Part shown: piece by piece, positions 1-12,505 of the stretch
How the letters are laid out: every line of letters begins with the position of its first letter
How positions within the stretch are numbered: position 1 is the first letter of the stretch
Assembly: GCA_021521415.1 (NCBI GenBank)
Contig: JAIQDT010003858.1
Coordinates: 124,001-188,000, forward strand
Source: Bidens hawaiensis
Taxonomy: Eukaryota; Streptophyta; Magnoliopsida; Asterales; Asteraceae
DNA length: 64,000 bases
Reading direction: 5' to 3'
Translations under genes and position numbers: made by a program
The notes under the pieces: generated by a model
What the model saw: the letters and a program-made list of their open reading frames with translations, nothing else
What the model was told of the DNA's origin: nothing
Databases searched by the model: none

Positions 1-902
1 GCATAAGAATATTGTGTCAATAGTTTTTTTTTACACACAAAGGTTATTTATATATTAATTCTATATAGAGCTTATTAATATTTTATCTCACATATAAATT
101 TATGTGTGGTCCGGACCCGTTGCGTCTGGCGATTAATATAATTTTGTTATGTTTTATAATTTGATTTGGTTTTATTGTTTGATTAAGTAATCTGACCCGA
201 CCCGAACGAACTGAAAACAAAATAATATGTAGTCATAAATAACCGACTTAAAAAACTTTCGACCCCTGTGAATAAAATTTCTGGATCCATCACTGTTTAC
301 AAGTTATTAAGATTTACATGTTATTCAAGTTCTTATGTTATATATGCAAGTAATTAGTGTATATGTATATAATATTTTGAATTCCCTGTTTATATTTGTT
401 CGATTATCCGCAGACTAAGCATGAGATCATTGTCGGGTTAGCAAAGCTATCTGGAAATAGTTTGATAAGACTTTTCATTGAATATCATATTAGTAAGGTT
501 ATGTATTTATTTGAAATACGAAGGTTTTAATCATAAATTAAACTATATTCGTGATTTGGCTTATGTACAATAGTGCCACACTGACACTAGTCATACCGGG
601 TTGGTTACTATTGATTGTGTCGAATTCAGTACATAACTAAGTTTAAGCATACATCTACAAAAATGGCACAACGTTTATACCTTTTGCAGAAACAATATAT
701 TGGACAAGAGAGCTATGATGTGGTTGTAATGCTACATCTCTCATGATTAAAACAAATTTTGCTTATGAGGGTGGATGGAGCGCCCAAGGAAGGGTTGTGG
801 TGCCGCTTGGCCCCATCAGGAACACCCCCATGGGGCTCGGTCTAAAAAAATCATTCCACTTTTTAAAGTTGAGTGACATAATTGAAACATTTTTGAAAGT
901 TG
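1..902. other. No gene seen; AT-rich flank
   Basis: I see no coding sequence, RNA gene or element boundary here. A short GC-rich patch near 765-840 resembles the end of a small DNA transposon but has no partner end that I could find. The right edge continues directly into sequence after 5905 once the LTR element and one copy of its target duplication are removed, so this was one continuous stretch before that insertion. Confidence 0.6.
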
Positions 903-907
903 GTTAC

Positions 908-1487
908 TGTTAAAATTAATCATTTAAATTTCATAATCAATAACATTACTCTAATTGCTTTTTTTTTTTCTCTTATTCTTACATATGGCTTATTCTTGCA
1001 TACTGAACTTCATTTGAGCTATTGGCCTATTGTGTACTTGGGCTTGTTTGGATATGGATCTGCATGCTTGTTCTTTGCTCACACATAATCTTTGTTGATC
1101 GTATCTCACCATCTACAAACGGTCAGTTGTTTCAAGCCCTAATCACATATGGAAATGAGACATTTACCATTCACCTACAGCTGAAGATTTGGTTCCATGT
1201 TTGTGCTCTCCTTGATTTATTTAAGGACGCTCCCTTGGTTAGAGTTCAAGTATAAATACAGGCTCTACTATAGTTAAGATTATATAAGAATTCATGGACA
1301 ATAAATCTTATTCTTGGTGTTCTTATTCATCGGTAATCAATCCGATGAGAGTCGTCTGCAGTTAGTTCCATGTAATTCTATTTCGATTAGTGTGTAATCG
1401 TTTGTTCTTGTTTATCAATTTCAATCATTTGACTTTTCATACAATTAATTGTTCTTGAGAATAAATTGAACATCACATTTTCTGACA
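908..1487 (+). repeat. 5' LTR of the 0.9-5.9 kb element
   Basis: This is a 580-bp LTR with TG...CA ends. By eye it differs from the 3' LTR at roughly 5 percent of positions plus small indels in a T-run, so the insertion is moderately old. Confidence 0.9.
1251..1258 (+). promoter_or_regulatory. Probable LTR TATA box
   Basis: TATAAATA lies about 240 bp before the LTR end and is conserved as TATAAATG at 5664-5671 in the 3' LTR. This is the usual place for the U3 promoter of a plant LTR. Confidence 0.55.
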
Positions 1488-1499
1488 TGGTATCAGAGC
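1488..1499 (+). promoter_or_regulatory. Primer binding site for initiator Met-tRNA
   Basis: TGGTATCAGAGC directly abuts the 5' LTR end. This is the standard plant retrotransposon site complementary to the 3' end of initiator methionine tRNA. Confidence 0.92.
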
Positions 1500-4400
1500 T
1501 ACGGCTCTAATGTCTTGGTTCCGCTGTTGTGACTGTGTTTTTTGAATAAGGAACTTCGTGATTCGTTTAGGGTTCTAAGGAACCTATTTTTTTCGAATCA
1601 GTTTTTTGTACGATTGGTTCTCCTTTTTTCTGGAAATCAAGGACGGATTTGGCTTTGTCTCGATTATTGTTCTTTGATCCCCCTTTATCCTGTCAATTTG
1701 GATTATTTTATTGGGGGCTGTGATCTATTTGTGTTCAATTGATGTGGTAATTATGTCCGATTGGTGCGTTGAGTGGGACTTCTGGGATATCGTCATCGTG
1801 TATTGCTCAATTGTTGCACTTGTTATATTGTTTTTGCAATTTGGTTTTTTTCAAGTTTGCAATTCGTTTTTTGCAATAGGGCTATCTTGTGCTACATTAC
1901 TTTCATTCAAAAGTCTGCTGTATTCGTATATAAAAAAATTATTTTTTGTATTATGCAATTGCCCTGTAACGAATTAGCAAATCACGCCTCATCATTCTTT
2001 GAAAGTCTTGTCAGTCAATTGTAATTCGATATTTTGTGTTTCTTCTTTAAAATCGTATTCTATTGCTGGTTTCTGCAATTGCTTTCGCTGTTTGATCAAA
2101 TTAGGTTTCATTGCTGCTTAGTCGTTCGAAAAAAGGAAAACCTAAATTTAGAAATTGAGTGATTGATTGTTGTGGTTATAAAGAATCGGAAAGAAAGGTT
2201 ACATCTATCTTTCAACGGTTGTTGTTGATTTCACCGTCAACTTTGAAATTAAGTCTCTCGCTTTTCCGCTGTCTGAAATTGGGCTTCATTATTCACTTCA
2301 AATCAGGTAATAAATTGATTAGGATTGGTTTTGGATCCTCGTATTGCTTTTGTGTTTTGTAATTGGCTATCTAACTTTTCAGACCATTCAATTAAATTTA
2401 GATTTGGCTAATAGTGAAGAGCAAAATTTTAACCACTAATTCTTTTTTTTTTTCACCTATCTGCTTGAGTTTGGTCGGACTGGGAATTGGGCTATGGTGA
2501 CTGTTTCCTATATACTGCTCATTTTTTTTAGAAATCAACCAGTGGTACTCAAAATTTTAAAAATGATTTAGAAAGTCACAATTGATTTTATTTAAAAAGT
2601 CAAATTCCTACTGGTTTTTTTCAAGTTGGCTTTGCTCATCTTTTATGGTTTAGTTTTTTGGCTGTAATGATTTCTACACAAACTGTTATGTTCTGAAAAC
2701 ATGTCTTGAAAAAAAAAAGAAAAGCAAGGAAAAATAAAGTTCTAAATAACATCTCCTTCTCTAAGCATTATCAAGTGGTTATTTCAAAACTGTTTTTACT
2801 TTACTACTTTGTATTGCAATATTGATATGCTTTAAATTAACATGATTATGTTGCATCCAAAGTCTTTCCCAAAAAAGAGAAGAAAAAAAGGAAAAGAAAT
2901 TTTTCACAAGATTGTTATTCGGTGAATAAGGCTTTACGTTAATGACTTTGAGCTCGAAAAAGTACTTTTATTCCTTCTCTTATATATAAATAAAAAATAA
3001 TAAATAATAAATTACAAGTTGGCCTTTTTGTCTTTTTATAGGTGAAAAATGTTTTTGTCTTGAAGAAATAAGTATTAATTTTTTACGTTTTGTTTCAAGC
3101 GTCTGAATCATATGTATTGTCTCGGTTGTGGTTCCTATCATGCATTTTGGACCTTCCCAGTTGTGGCTCCCAATCAGTTATGGCAGCTCAGTTCCTGTTT
3201 TAACAGGTTGAACAACTGTTTTTTTTATACCAGTGACAAACATAGCATCTGTTTTGTTTGTGCATTTTGTGCTGCATATTTGTTTGTTTGGTGTCATTAT
3301 CTCTTGGCATTTATGGTGTTAATTTTTTATGTCTGGTTATCTAATGCGAGTTTTCAAGTGATCATGTGCACGTATGCTATGACTATGTGTGTTTATATGT
3401 TAGCAGCAATATTCTTGAATTTTATTTTTTTTTGTCACTCCTTCTGTATGGTCTTTGATAATACTCATTTGTGTCCTTTTTCTAATTGTTTAAATCATTT
3501 CTTGTTAAACAGATTGTGGTTTGTTTATAAAATTAAAGGAAAAACCTTATATGGTTTTGTTATAGCTACAGTTTTAAAAAAAAGGTGCCACCCAAAATAG
3601 ACTTGTTTTGAGGTAAAAAATGTCTTTAAGGTCAGCTTTTTTTTTCCTTTTTTAAAGAAAAGAAAGGTAAACAAAATCAATTTTTTTTACTTAATTTGGT
3701 GCACTAGACAATTTGGTTTTTTACCAATTAGTGCTAGTCAATCTAAACTGTTTGGAACAATTCTAGCACAATGCTTCTGATTTGTGTTCTGATGGGATTC
3801 AATATATATGCAAATCAAGATGGTGCATAAATCTTGAGTTAAAAAGCTGCTTACATTCATGATGATTATAAAACAATCTCTTGCCCAAATAAGTTTTGCT
3901 TAAATGTCTGAACGTGCTTTTTAAACAAAAAGGAAAAAAGGATTAAAAAAAACAGAGAGAAAATTTTGTTTATAAATCTGCATCCTTAAAAAAAAACGTT
4001 TGTTTTGTTTGTCTTGTGTGCAAATATTATGTGTATGATCTTGAGTTTATGTGTGTGCCATGCTACTATTATCTCTCAGGTCCCTAGAGTTGCATGAATT
4101 AAATTTTGTTTTGGACATTGGAAAAATGTGTCTTTGGGTTGTGACTGTGTCTTGATGGGTGTTATTAGTATCATAAAAAATCTTATTTGAATTACTTACA
4201 TGCTTGTTTTCATGATGATTTGCTTGACTCATATGCCTTATCATCTATAATCTTGTGTTTGTTTATGTTGAAGTGCGTGGTTCATATGTTTTAACCGGTA
4301 TTACTATCAATATATGTTCTTTCTTTTGTGTAAGAGATTCTAAGAATTTGAAATTTGTGTGGTTGTGTTTTCTTGTCTGATATAGCTTATGCAAATTTTT

Positions 4401-5322
4401 GTTATCAGATTTGTCTCTTGAATCTTGTGATTCAGTTTTATAAGTGAAGTTGTAAAAGTTTTTTGATTAAATCAAAAGTAGCCTTTATGTTCTTCACTTG
4501 TCTTATTTTTAGATGTGAATCTCACATCTTAAAAGCCACATGGTTTTTATCATTCCAATCACATATTTTTCTGATTATCTTAAAAAATCTTATGATTCAT
4601 TTTTTCTAAAACTCGTGTGATATCTCATAAAATTTTTCTAAAATTTGTATTACTTTTTTTTCTTATCAGATTTATTTCTGATAGTCGAATAGAATCTTGT
4701 GATTCAATTTTTAGAAAAGTCATGTGATTTTTTTTATATCAGGCATGTTTCTGATATTTTTATTGAATCTTATGATTCATCTTTTATGAAAGTCGTGTGA
4801 CTTTTAGTCTTATCAGATATGTTTCTGTTATTTTTATTGAATCTTGTGATTCGTGTTATTTGTGAAGCTGTAAAAGTTTTTGCTTGTATCAAATTAGTTT
4901 TTATGTTCTTTACAAGAAAAGTTTATCTTGTAAAGTTGTAAAAGTTTTTGATCAAGTTAAATTAATCTTTAAGCCCTTCACAAATCTTGTCTTTTAGACT
5001 TAGTTCTGAACTCTTAAAAGTCATGTGACTTTGTGTTTCATCAGATGTGTACTCATATCTTTATACAATCATATGTTTTTTCTCTTAATTTGAATATGCT
5101 ATATGATTGTTTTATTTTGTGGGGATTACTACAAATCATGGTATGCCTTGTGGCGTTTTTAGTCTTCTTTATCAGTGAAGGGTTCATGTGAATCCGTCTT
5201 TGATCAGATATAAAATTTATAAATCTTGTTTGGTTATATAACCGTATGGTATGTTTGGATTTGCTCACTATCTCAATAGTGGATTATCTTTGCATGATAT
5301 GTTTGGATTATCAGAGGCGGGG

Positions 5323-5900
5323 TGTTAAAATTAATCATTTAAATTTCATAATCCATAACATTACTCTAATTGCTTTTTTTTTCCTCTTATTCTTGCACAT
5401 GGCTTATTCTTGCATGCTGGACTCCATTTGAGTTATTGGGCTATTTTGTACTTGGGCTTGTTTGGATATGGATTTGCATGCTTGTTCTTTGCTCACACAT
5501 AATCTTTGTTGATCGTATCTCACCATCTACAAATGGTCGGTTGTTTCAAGCCGTAATCACATATGGAAAGGAGCCATTTACCATTCACCTACAGCTGGAG
5601 ATTTGGTTCCATGTTTGTGCTCTGCTTGATTGATTGAAGGACGCTCCCTTGGTTAGAGTTCAAGTATAAATGCAGGCTCTACGATAGTTAAGATTATATA
5701 AGCATTCATGACCATAAATCTTATTCTTGGTGTTCTTATTCATCGGTAATCAATCCGATGAGAGTCGTCTGCAGTTAGCTCCATGTAATTCTATTTCAAT
5801 CAGTGTGTAATCGTTTGTTCTTGTTTATCAATTTTGATCGTTTGACTTTTCATACAATTAATTGTTCTTGAGAATAAATTGAACATCACATTTTCTGACA
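5323..5900 (+). repeat. 3' LTR of the 0.9-5.9 kb element
   Basis: This is a 578-bp LTR starting TGTTAAAATT directly after the purine tract at 5313-5322 and ending at the right target duplication GTTAC (5901-5905). Confidence 0.9.
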
Positions 5901-6152
5901 GTTACTATTTTATGAAGTTGCCCCAAAATAAAAACAGCAAAGTAACCTTCATGTGCTTTTCTGTTCGATAGGTGGAGTTGGCCGGCAGTTTTCTGAATAG
6001 AAATTAAAAGGGAAGGAAGAAATGTATAAAAAGGTTTTACCCTAATGTGATCGCTTATTTAAGCTTATCTTTTAATTTTTAAAAAGCCCATGTAGCCAAA
6101 ATCAATACGTGTTTCAATCGAATTAGGTTTTATAAAAGTAATATTAACTTAA

Positions 6153-6509
6153 CGTTATTTTGACGTTAAAAGTGACGTGAAAATAACGTTAAAAGTGACG
6201 TTATTTTGACGTTATTTTACTAATCTCGTGAAAATAACGTTAAAAGTGACGGACGGTTAATCAGGCATCATGTAGTGGCGTTGATAGCCGAAAGACAAGG
6301 GTACATGCACCGATCAGCCGGTGTCCCGATGATTGAGTGCTATGCGCCTTATGTCCAAGGCTTGATACAAACTACTATCGAGCCGGTGGTCTCACCGAAA
6401 GCAGCCTCTCTATCCTTATAGGGTAGAGGTAAGGCTGTCTACATCTTACCCTCCTCAGACCCTACCATAGCTTTGCTATTGGTGGGATATACTGAGTACG
6501 ATGATGATG
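6153..6509 (+). mobile_element. SINE-like retroposon with AU-SINE-type 3' end, copy 1
   Basis: The 357-bp unit ends in GGTGGGATATACTGAGTACG followed by an ATG-triplet tail. It has the GTAGAGGTAAGG...CCTCCTCAGACCC block known from plant AU-type SINEs. A 12-bp target duplication, ATATTAACTTAA, lies at 6141-6152 and 6510-6521. The 5' end is made of repeated CGTTATTTTGACGTTAAAAG-like segments. I do not see a clear tRNA A/B box pair. Copies 2 (24659-24976, inverted) and 3 (59597-59663, truncated) belong to the same family. Confidence 0.75.
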
Positions 6510-7674
6510 ATATTAACTTAATTTTTAATTTTTAAAAACTAGTTCTAGTTTTGACTTAAAACACAATTTTAGCAAATAAAAAATATAAAATGAGTTAATT
6601 TAATTAATTAAATTATGGTATTTTTATTAAAGTTTTAATGATGTAATTATTATTTTATTAGTGAAACTAGCTTTAGAGCCCGTGTAACATACGAGATGAT
6701 TCAAATAATAAAATTACAAATAAAGCAAATGAGTGCATAATGTATATGGAAAGATTTATTTACATATATGCTTATATTTGTACTATGTGTACATAAATTG
6801 ATTTTATTTATATCACAAAATGATTTTTTTTTCAAAAACAATGAGCTTAATAATAATAACGTAATTGCAAAAACATATTCGAGAACTCTCCATCTATTGG
6901 AAATTTCATTCTCGGCATCATATATGTATAATTGAAAGAATTTTGGTTATGAACCAATTTTGAAGTAGACTTCTCATACAATAATAGTTCTGAGCTATAT
7001 CTTGAAATTTTTTTGAATAAGTTTGAGGGCGCTTCTCTACTTTGGCATAATGACAACACATTAAAATAACAGGTTAACCCATTCAAATTTGTGAATGTTT
7101 TGCTTCACTTGAGCATAATTTAGTTTGAAACATGCTTCACATAAAATATTATGATCACCATTAAAGGAAAAGTCAATGCTGATACGAATGTTTTAAATTT
7201 GTTAAAAGTTATAAGCATTGATGGCATGTCGGAAGTTCGTCATCTTTTCTTAAATTTTAACAGTCGTGGGAAAAATAGTCACTTTGCCAATCCCGAATTT
7301 TTTCATTATTTCCAAAAATGTCCTTGAAAATAAATTCGAAACCCAAATCATGTTTTAAATTCTAACTTTCATTTGTTTGACATTTTCAAGTCAAAACATT
7401 GAACCCGCAACATATTTAACATATTTGCATTCTCAAACTTTTAAAAATACTCAGATTACCTATTTTTGATCCGTAAAGAATTTTGAACCAATGTAGTTAA
7501 CTTATACCAAACAATCTATTTACCAATTTTTGACCCATAACAATCAAATTTATGTTCCATAAAAAACCCGAAACAATCATTGATAAAGAAAACCAAGAAC
7601 CCAAATATGATAAACTTTATTATATATGAAAGTGATTGGTATATAATATCCTTACATTTTAACATATATATAAT

Positions 7675-10126
7675 GGGGAAAGTGAATACGGTGCTGTCAG
7701 TCTGTCACACACCTAATCTTAGACGGAAAACCATTCAAAACTACGTCGTTTTGATTAAAAATTACCAAAATTAATTTGAAATACCCATATCCCTTACTGT
7801 TTTGTCCCAATTAATTAAAGAAAATAAAAAGTAATTAATAACTGATATTATTTTAATTACTATTTTCTTTAATTGAAGCTAGAAACAATTAAAACAACAC
7901 ACCTTAAAATGTTAGTTTTCAATCGGAACTGCAAGAACTAATTAAATTATAAAGTATGAATATTTTTGTGATTTAAGAATATCAATTTTGCAGTTGTGAG
8001 CACTCTTCAATCTTGTTTAGCTTCATAATTCTTATTTACATGGATTTTCAAGTAATCTACTTCTGTAGAAGAGTCATGAAAAATCCCAAAAAAACAAAAA
8101 GTAAAAGATATATATGGAAATTTCAAATTAATTTTGGTAACTTTTAATCAAAACAACATAGTTTTGAAAGGTTTTCCGTCTAAGGTTAGATGTGTGACAG
8201 CACCGTTGTCACACCCCAACCTAAGGCGGAAATGTCGAGGCGTAATCTGATTGCTCACAGCTCAAAGATACTATCATAAATATAAATGACAATATCTAAT
8301 TAATTATTTTGTTCAAATAATACACACAATAATCACATACAACCAAACAATTCAAATAAATAAATACAACAAGTCTAAATCCATGTATGTCTTCATTATA
8401 ATCCTAAGGTCTTTCTAAGTGTCCATCCTTCAACTCAGGCAACCTGCATATGTGTAGAAAATGGAGTTTTGGTCAACAACACATGTCGAGTGAGTTTACC
8501 ACCAGTTTTGTAATAAAATATGAATAATATAATAAATAAGCAAAACATAATAAATGCGGCAACGAAATCAAACCATAAGCTAGTAAGTTGTCAACTAAAC
8601 CATTGCCAAGCGAATCGGCGTTGGTAAATCAACCATGAGCAAATAAGAATAAGACCGTTGCCAAGCGAATCGGGCGGTGGTCAATAGAATGAGAACCCTC
8701 TCCAAGGGGATATGTCAAACGAATGAATACAATAACACATAAGCACATAACAAGTAAATTTGATTAATCACACACAATTACACGTTTGTTATTTTTGATA
8801 TGTATGTATATATAGATATGTATGTATAGTTTTATATATGCATATGTCCCCAAAACGTTTATGAAAATCGAATAAAATAGGGGAATGATAAAACTCACCT
8901 TAGATGGAAGGCAATTGATTAATAAATACAATAATCGAGTTAACAAATAAGCGAGTCTTCCAATACGCGTCAAACGACATAACAAATTAGAACCTGAAAC
9001 TTTGTGATATGAAACTATAAATAAAAACGAACTTAATGCCGCTAGAATCAATCCAAACGAATGAGTAGAACTCTAGTTATGTTGAATTAAACGTTTAAGC
9101 GAGTCGAGTCTGACCAGAATCTGAACTTCGAGTCGGGAGTCTGGTTTTGGTTAGAACCCTTAAAATTACGTTACGAGAATAAAAGTCTTCTGGACCGAAC
9201 GTTGAATCCGACCTGAAGCATGAGAAAACGCAAAGTCAAACTTGTTGACTATTTTGCCCTTAATCGGGTTTTAAAGCAATTGACCAGTCAACACCCTTCA
9301 ACCACCGAAATTGATTGAAGGTTATTGACTAGGGAATTGTATGAACGATTCTATAGTTTACAACTTACCCCGAAAGTGAAAGGATTGATGAGAAACGGGA
9401 GTCAAAGATCCTAAAGCACGCAAGTCAACAGATGTATGAACAGTTCTTCAAGAATAACGCAAAAACCGAGAAGTTTGATGAAGGTCAGAGCTAGGTGACG
9501 GCTGAGCATGTAAATTTAGGGTTTATGAAAGTTTATGGCAGGAGAATATGATCTTGTTTATATAGGAAAAGCAATAACGAACTAAATATGGACATAACAC
9601 TCGTTTTGGTAAGAATATATGATTTAAAGGAAAGAATATTCGATTTATTCATAAAGATCTGATCTTGAGCATGGGAAAACGAATTAGAACTTGTGTTTTA
9701 GTTATATTATGATTTCTTAGTCCTTACTTCTCTCAAACATACCTAATATAATCGATTTCGTACTAAAAACGAGCTATAAAACGAAAACGAACAACGAATC
9801 TGCACAGTTAGCCCACCAAGCCACGCGACCAAAGGGAAGGCCGCCGTCGTGCAGCGCTCCGGCCACCAGAGGAAAGTTTTTCATTTTTTACACTTTTAGT
9901 CCTTCAAGTTTGTTATTTGATCATTTAATAAATCTTTTATGAATTAATTAAGGATTAAACAATATATAAAGTACGAGGGGCCTAAAGTGAACATAAGAGA
10001 ACTTAAAACTCATAAATAGTTGATTTTCAAAAATAATAATGATCCAAAAATGTTTCGGGTCGGGTTAATCGTAAACGAATATGAATTTGAAAAATCCGAA
10101 ATGTTACAACCGTATTCACTTTCCCC
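7675..10126. mobile_element. MULE-type MITE with long inverted repeats, interrupted by a solo LTR
   Basis: The ends are GGGGAAAGTGAATACGGT on the left and its complement at 10109-10126 on the right. They are flanked by the 9-bp duplication ATATATAAT (7666-7674 and 10127-10135), the length typical of Mutator-like elements. Left-arm sequence 7675-7785 pairs with 8100-8206 plus 10114-10126, giving terminal inverted repeats over 100 bp long. Without the LTR insertion it would be 545 bp. No transposase is present. Confidence 0.85.
8207..10108 (-). mobile_element. Solo gypsy-type LTR (1.9 kb) inside the MULE arm
   Basis: On the minus strand it begins TGTAACATTTCGG and ends GGTTGGGGTGTGACA. The 5-bp duplication ACCGT sits on both sides (8202-8206 and 10109-10113). 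It belongs to the same family as the LTRs at 15175 and 20217, sharing the TATTCGTTTACG start region, the ATTCCCCTATTTTA block and the TTCGCTTGGCAA motifs. One LTR with a target duplication and no interior indicates LTR-LTR recombination. Confidence 0.88.
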
Positions 10127-10433
10127 ATATATAATTTACTAAATTAGCCGAAAAATGAAAGCATATTCTAGTTTTTTTTTCTTTGCAATCTTCACAATAT
10201 ACATAATATAATATGTTAATGATAGTATTTGATATGTATTATTTTTCAATCTTTACGAAACACGGTTTGCAGTTGATTTTGAAATTCACCAAGTATGTTT
10301 TGGAATATATTCTAACAACGTATAATAGTGTAATATTTAAATATTTATTATTATAAAAATATATATATAATATAAATAGAGTTTAAAGAAAATTGCATAA
10401 TTTAATCATTTTATAAATATAATATAAATGAAG

Positions 10434-10819
10434 TGTAAAAGAAAAGTGAATAATTATTGATCTATGATACGGTTATTAGTTTATGAGGGGGGAAATTTTG
10501 TGATTTAAACATAAAGCGACACGTGTCCACAATTATTTCTTTTTATTAGAATAGGTAGATTTTAAATTTAAAAAAAATACTGTTTATTTAGTTTTTATGT
10601 TTTTTATAATTTAAATTATTTAAAATGATGAAAGAAAAGTGAATAATTATTGATCTATGATACGGTTATTAGTTTATGAGGGGAAAAATTTTGTGATTTA
10701 AACATAAAGCGACACGTGTCCACAATTATTTCTTTTTATTAGAATATGTAGATTTTAAATTTTAAAAAAATATTTTTTATTTAGTTTTTATGTTTTTTAT
10801 AATTTAAATTATTTAAAAT
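10434..10819. repeat. Tandem duplication of 193 bp covering the Helitron 5' end
   Basis: Two adjacent copies (about 10434-10626 and 10627-10819) repeat the Helitron 5' terminal region plus about 65 bp of flanking AT-rich DNA. The second copy repeats the terminus with one visible change (AATATGTAGA for AATAGGTAGA). Confidence 0.8.
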
Positions 10820-11181
10820 GATTGAAAGATTGATTGGGGTTGAAAAATGGGCATTTCCATGATTGAAAGATCGTGATTGAAGGAATGATATAGCATTGAC
10901 GTGAAGATAGAAAGCGTAAAAAATGCTTAGGGGTGGGATGGGTACATCCACCATCTTGGTAAAATTTCTTATATGTTAAAACAATAAGAAACACGTTGTA
11001 AGTTGTGGCTAACTAACAATTTGAAACATTGACTTTTAAGCCTCTATACTCCTAAGAGACTTTAACTCACGTTTAAAACGTTATGCACACTTTCTAATGA
11101 ATTTCTGTCGGTCCCCATCACTAACTACTATTTGAATTATTCTCCATCACTAACTACTCTTTGAATTATTCTTGAGGACCC
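10820..11181. other. No gene seen
   Basis: AT-rich sequence with no convincing coding region. A direct repeat, CATCACTAACTACT, occurs twice near 11118-11160. Confidence 0.5.
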
Positions 11182-11184
11182 TTA

Positions 11185-11484
11185 GAGTATTTCTGGCCGC
11201 TTCTCTATTTCTGTCTATATAATTATACTAAAAAACATTACATCTTCTTTCTCATATATAATTAAATAATATTTTTTACATCTTTATTATTAATTTTTTT
11301 GTTTCCTCCACTCACAATTACTTTCAAATATATTAAAAAAACAAAGAGAGGATGAACAATTCTTCTCCAAATTTACTCATCTTTTTAAAATTTTCTCTCT
11401 TCTTTACTCACAACCACCTACAACCCTTTAAAAAATTTTAAAGATTACTCTCACATAATTATAGATGAACTGCCAAAAATGCTC
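11185..11484. mobile_element. Tourist-like (PIF/Harbinger) MITE, 300 bp
   Basis: The ends GAGTATTTCTGGC and GCCAAAAATGCTC are imperfect inverted repeats, flanked by TTA at 11182-11184 and 11485-11487. The interior (TTTCTCTC and CACTCACAACCAC tracts) matches the 298-bp element at 30669-30966. Confidence 0.75.
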
Positions 11485-11611
11485 TTACAAGAAGAAAAAA
11501 AGTAATGTTTTCTCACCTAATTTTATTTATTGAATCCAGTTTAAAAAGAATATTTAATGACTAAGAAATCTTCATATTTAAAAAAAAAAATCAATTTTGG
11601 AGTAAAAGGAA

Positions 11612-12367
11612 GAGATATTGGATTTTAATAATCCAAATTTTGGTCTATTGACCGATATCAATCTCAACTTAAGAAATTTCTTACATTAATCACCTTTTAA
11701 TTTATTGGCCTTCACTGAGCCTTTTCTTAACGAAAAACTAACCCGGTTAGTTTTAGAGCAAAATATATTATTTTTCCAAGTTGAGGGAGACAAATAAAAA
11801 ATGTAATTTAACTTAAAAACTCACCATCATAGTCACCCCACCGTGCCACCACCACCGTCGCCACCACTGTCCCCACCACCACCGACATCGTCGCCGCCAC
11901 CACCAACACGACTGCCGCTGCCAACATCGCCACCACCACCATCGCCACCAACTCCGCCTGTTCGAAAATTTTTATAGTTATTATTGCCAACCAAAAGACC
12001 AAAGTTTGGATTGTTAAAATCCAATATCACATTTTCAAACCCTTCCTTCATAAACAAGTGGTGGAGGCAGCGACGGAAGTGGTGGCAGTGTCAGTGGCGG
12101 AGGCGGCGGTGGTGGCGATGTCGGCAACGGCGGTCGCAGTAGTGGCCGTGGCCGTGGTGGTGAGTTTTTAAGTTAAATTACGTTTTTCATTGGAGACCAA
12201 TAAAGTAGAGGCTCAGTGGAGGCCAATATATTTTGCTTTAAAACTAACGGTGTTAGTTACCGTTAAGAAAAGACTCAGTGGAGGCCAATAAAGTAAAGGT
12301 TAGGATTGATGTACGGAATTTTTTAAGTTGGAATTAATATCGGCCAACGGGCCAAAGTTTGAATTAT
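11612..12367. mobile_element. Foldback MULE-like element with GC-rich core
   Basis: Left arm 11620-11825 is the inverted complement of 12160-12340. A 9-bp direct repeat TAAAAGGAA (11603-11611 and 12368-12376) looks like a Mutator-type target duplication. The core is rich in CCACCA/GGTGGT triplets. A third copy of the end motif (GGATTNTTAAAATCCAA-like) sits in the middle at 12005-12031, suggesting that two related elements fused. Open frames here are low-complexity Gly/Val strings, not genes. Confidence 0.6.
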
Positions 12368-12505
12368 TAAAAGGAATGGTGCAAATTCTATTTTGTTAAT
12401 TTTGCGTTATAATTTTGTTTTGTTTTATTTATTTATTTATTTTTTTTTTTGAGCTTCTGGCTAGTTCTCTTTTTCAATTTTTGTAGTCGGTCTTTTAAAC
12501 AATTA

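Larger units (their letters stand above)
908..5900 (+). mobile_element. Non-coding LTR retrotransposon derivative (LARD-like), complete
   Basis: Two direct repeats of about 580 bp bound a 3.8-kb interior. Both start TGTTAAAATT and end TTTTCTGACA. The element is flanked by the 5-bp target duplication GTTAC at 903-907 and 5901-5905, which fixes both ends. A primer binding site follows the left LTR directly, and a purine-rich tract (GAGGCGGGG) precedes the right LTR, so it is plus-oriented. The interior has no gag, protease, integrase or reverse transcriptase; open frames such as 3112-3600 are low-complexity. Between about 4390 and 5060 it carries a loose repeat around the phrase ATCTTGTGATTC. 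The initiator-Met primer site fits copia or other LTR orders, so the superfamily is uncertain. It must have been mobilised by proteins from another element. Confidence 0.9.
6667..10559 (-). mobile_element. Non-autonomous Helitron, hosting nested elements
   Basis: On the minus strand it begins TCTACCTATTCTAATAAAAA (5' end at 10559, preceded by A). It ends with an imperfect hairpin (CTCGT...ACGGG, about 6679-6695) and then CTAG followed by T (3' end at 6667). These are the classic plant Helitron termini with insertion between A and T. No Rep/helicase coding is present. The MULE MITE at 7675-10126 and the solo LTR at 8207-10108 account for most of its present length. Confidence 0.7.

Noticed and set aside
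3112..3600. 162-codon frame as a gene
   Set aside because: It lies in the non-coding interior of the 0.9-5.9 kb LTR element, with biased Phe/Cys/Leu composition and no recognisable motif.
11808..12057. Gly/Val-rich proteins
   Set aside because: They are readings of the CCACCA/GGTGGT core of a foldback element.
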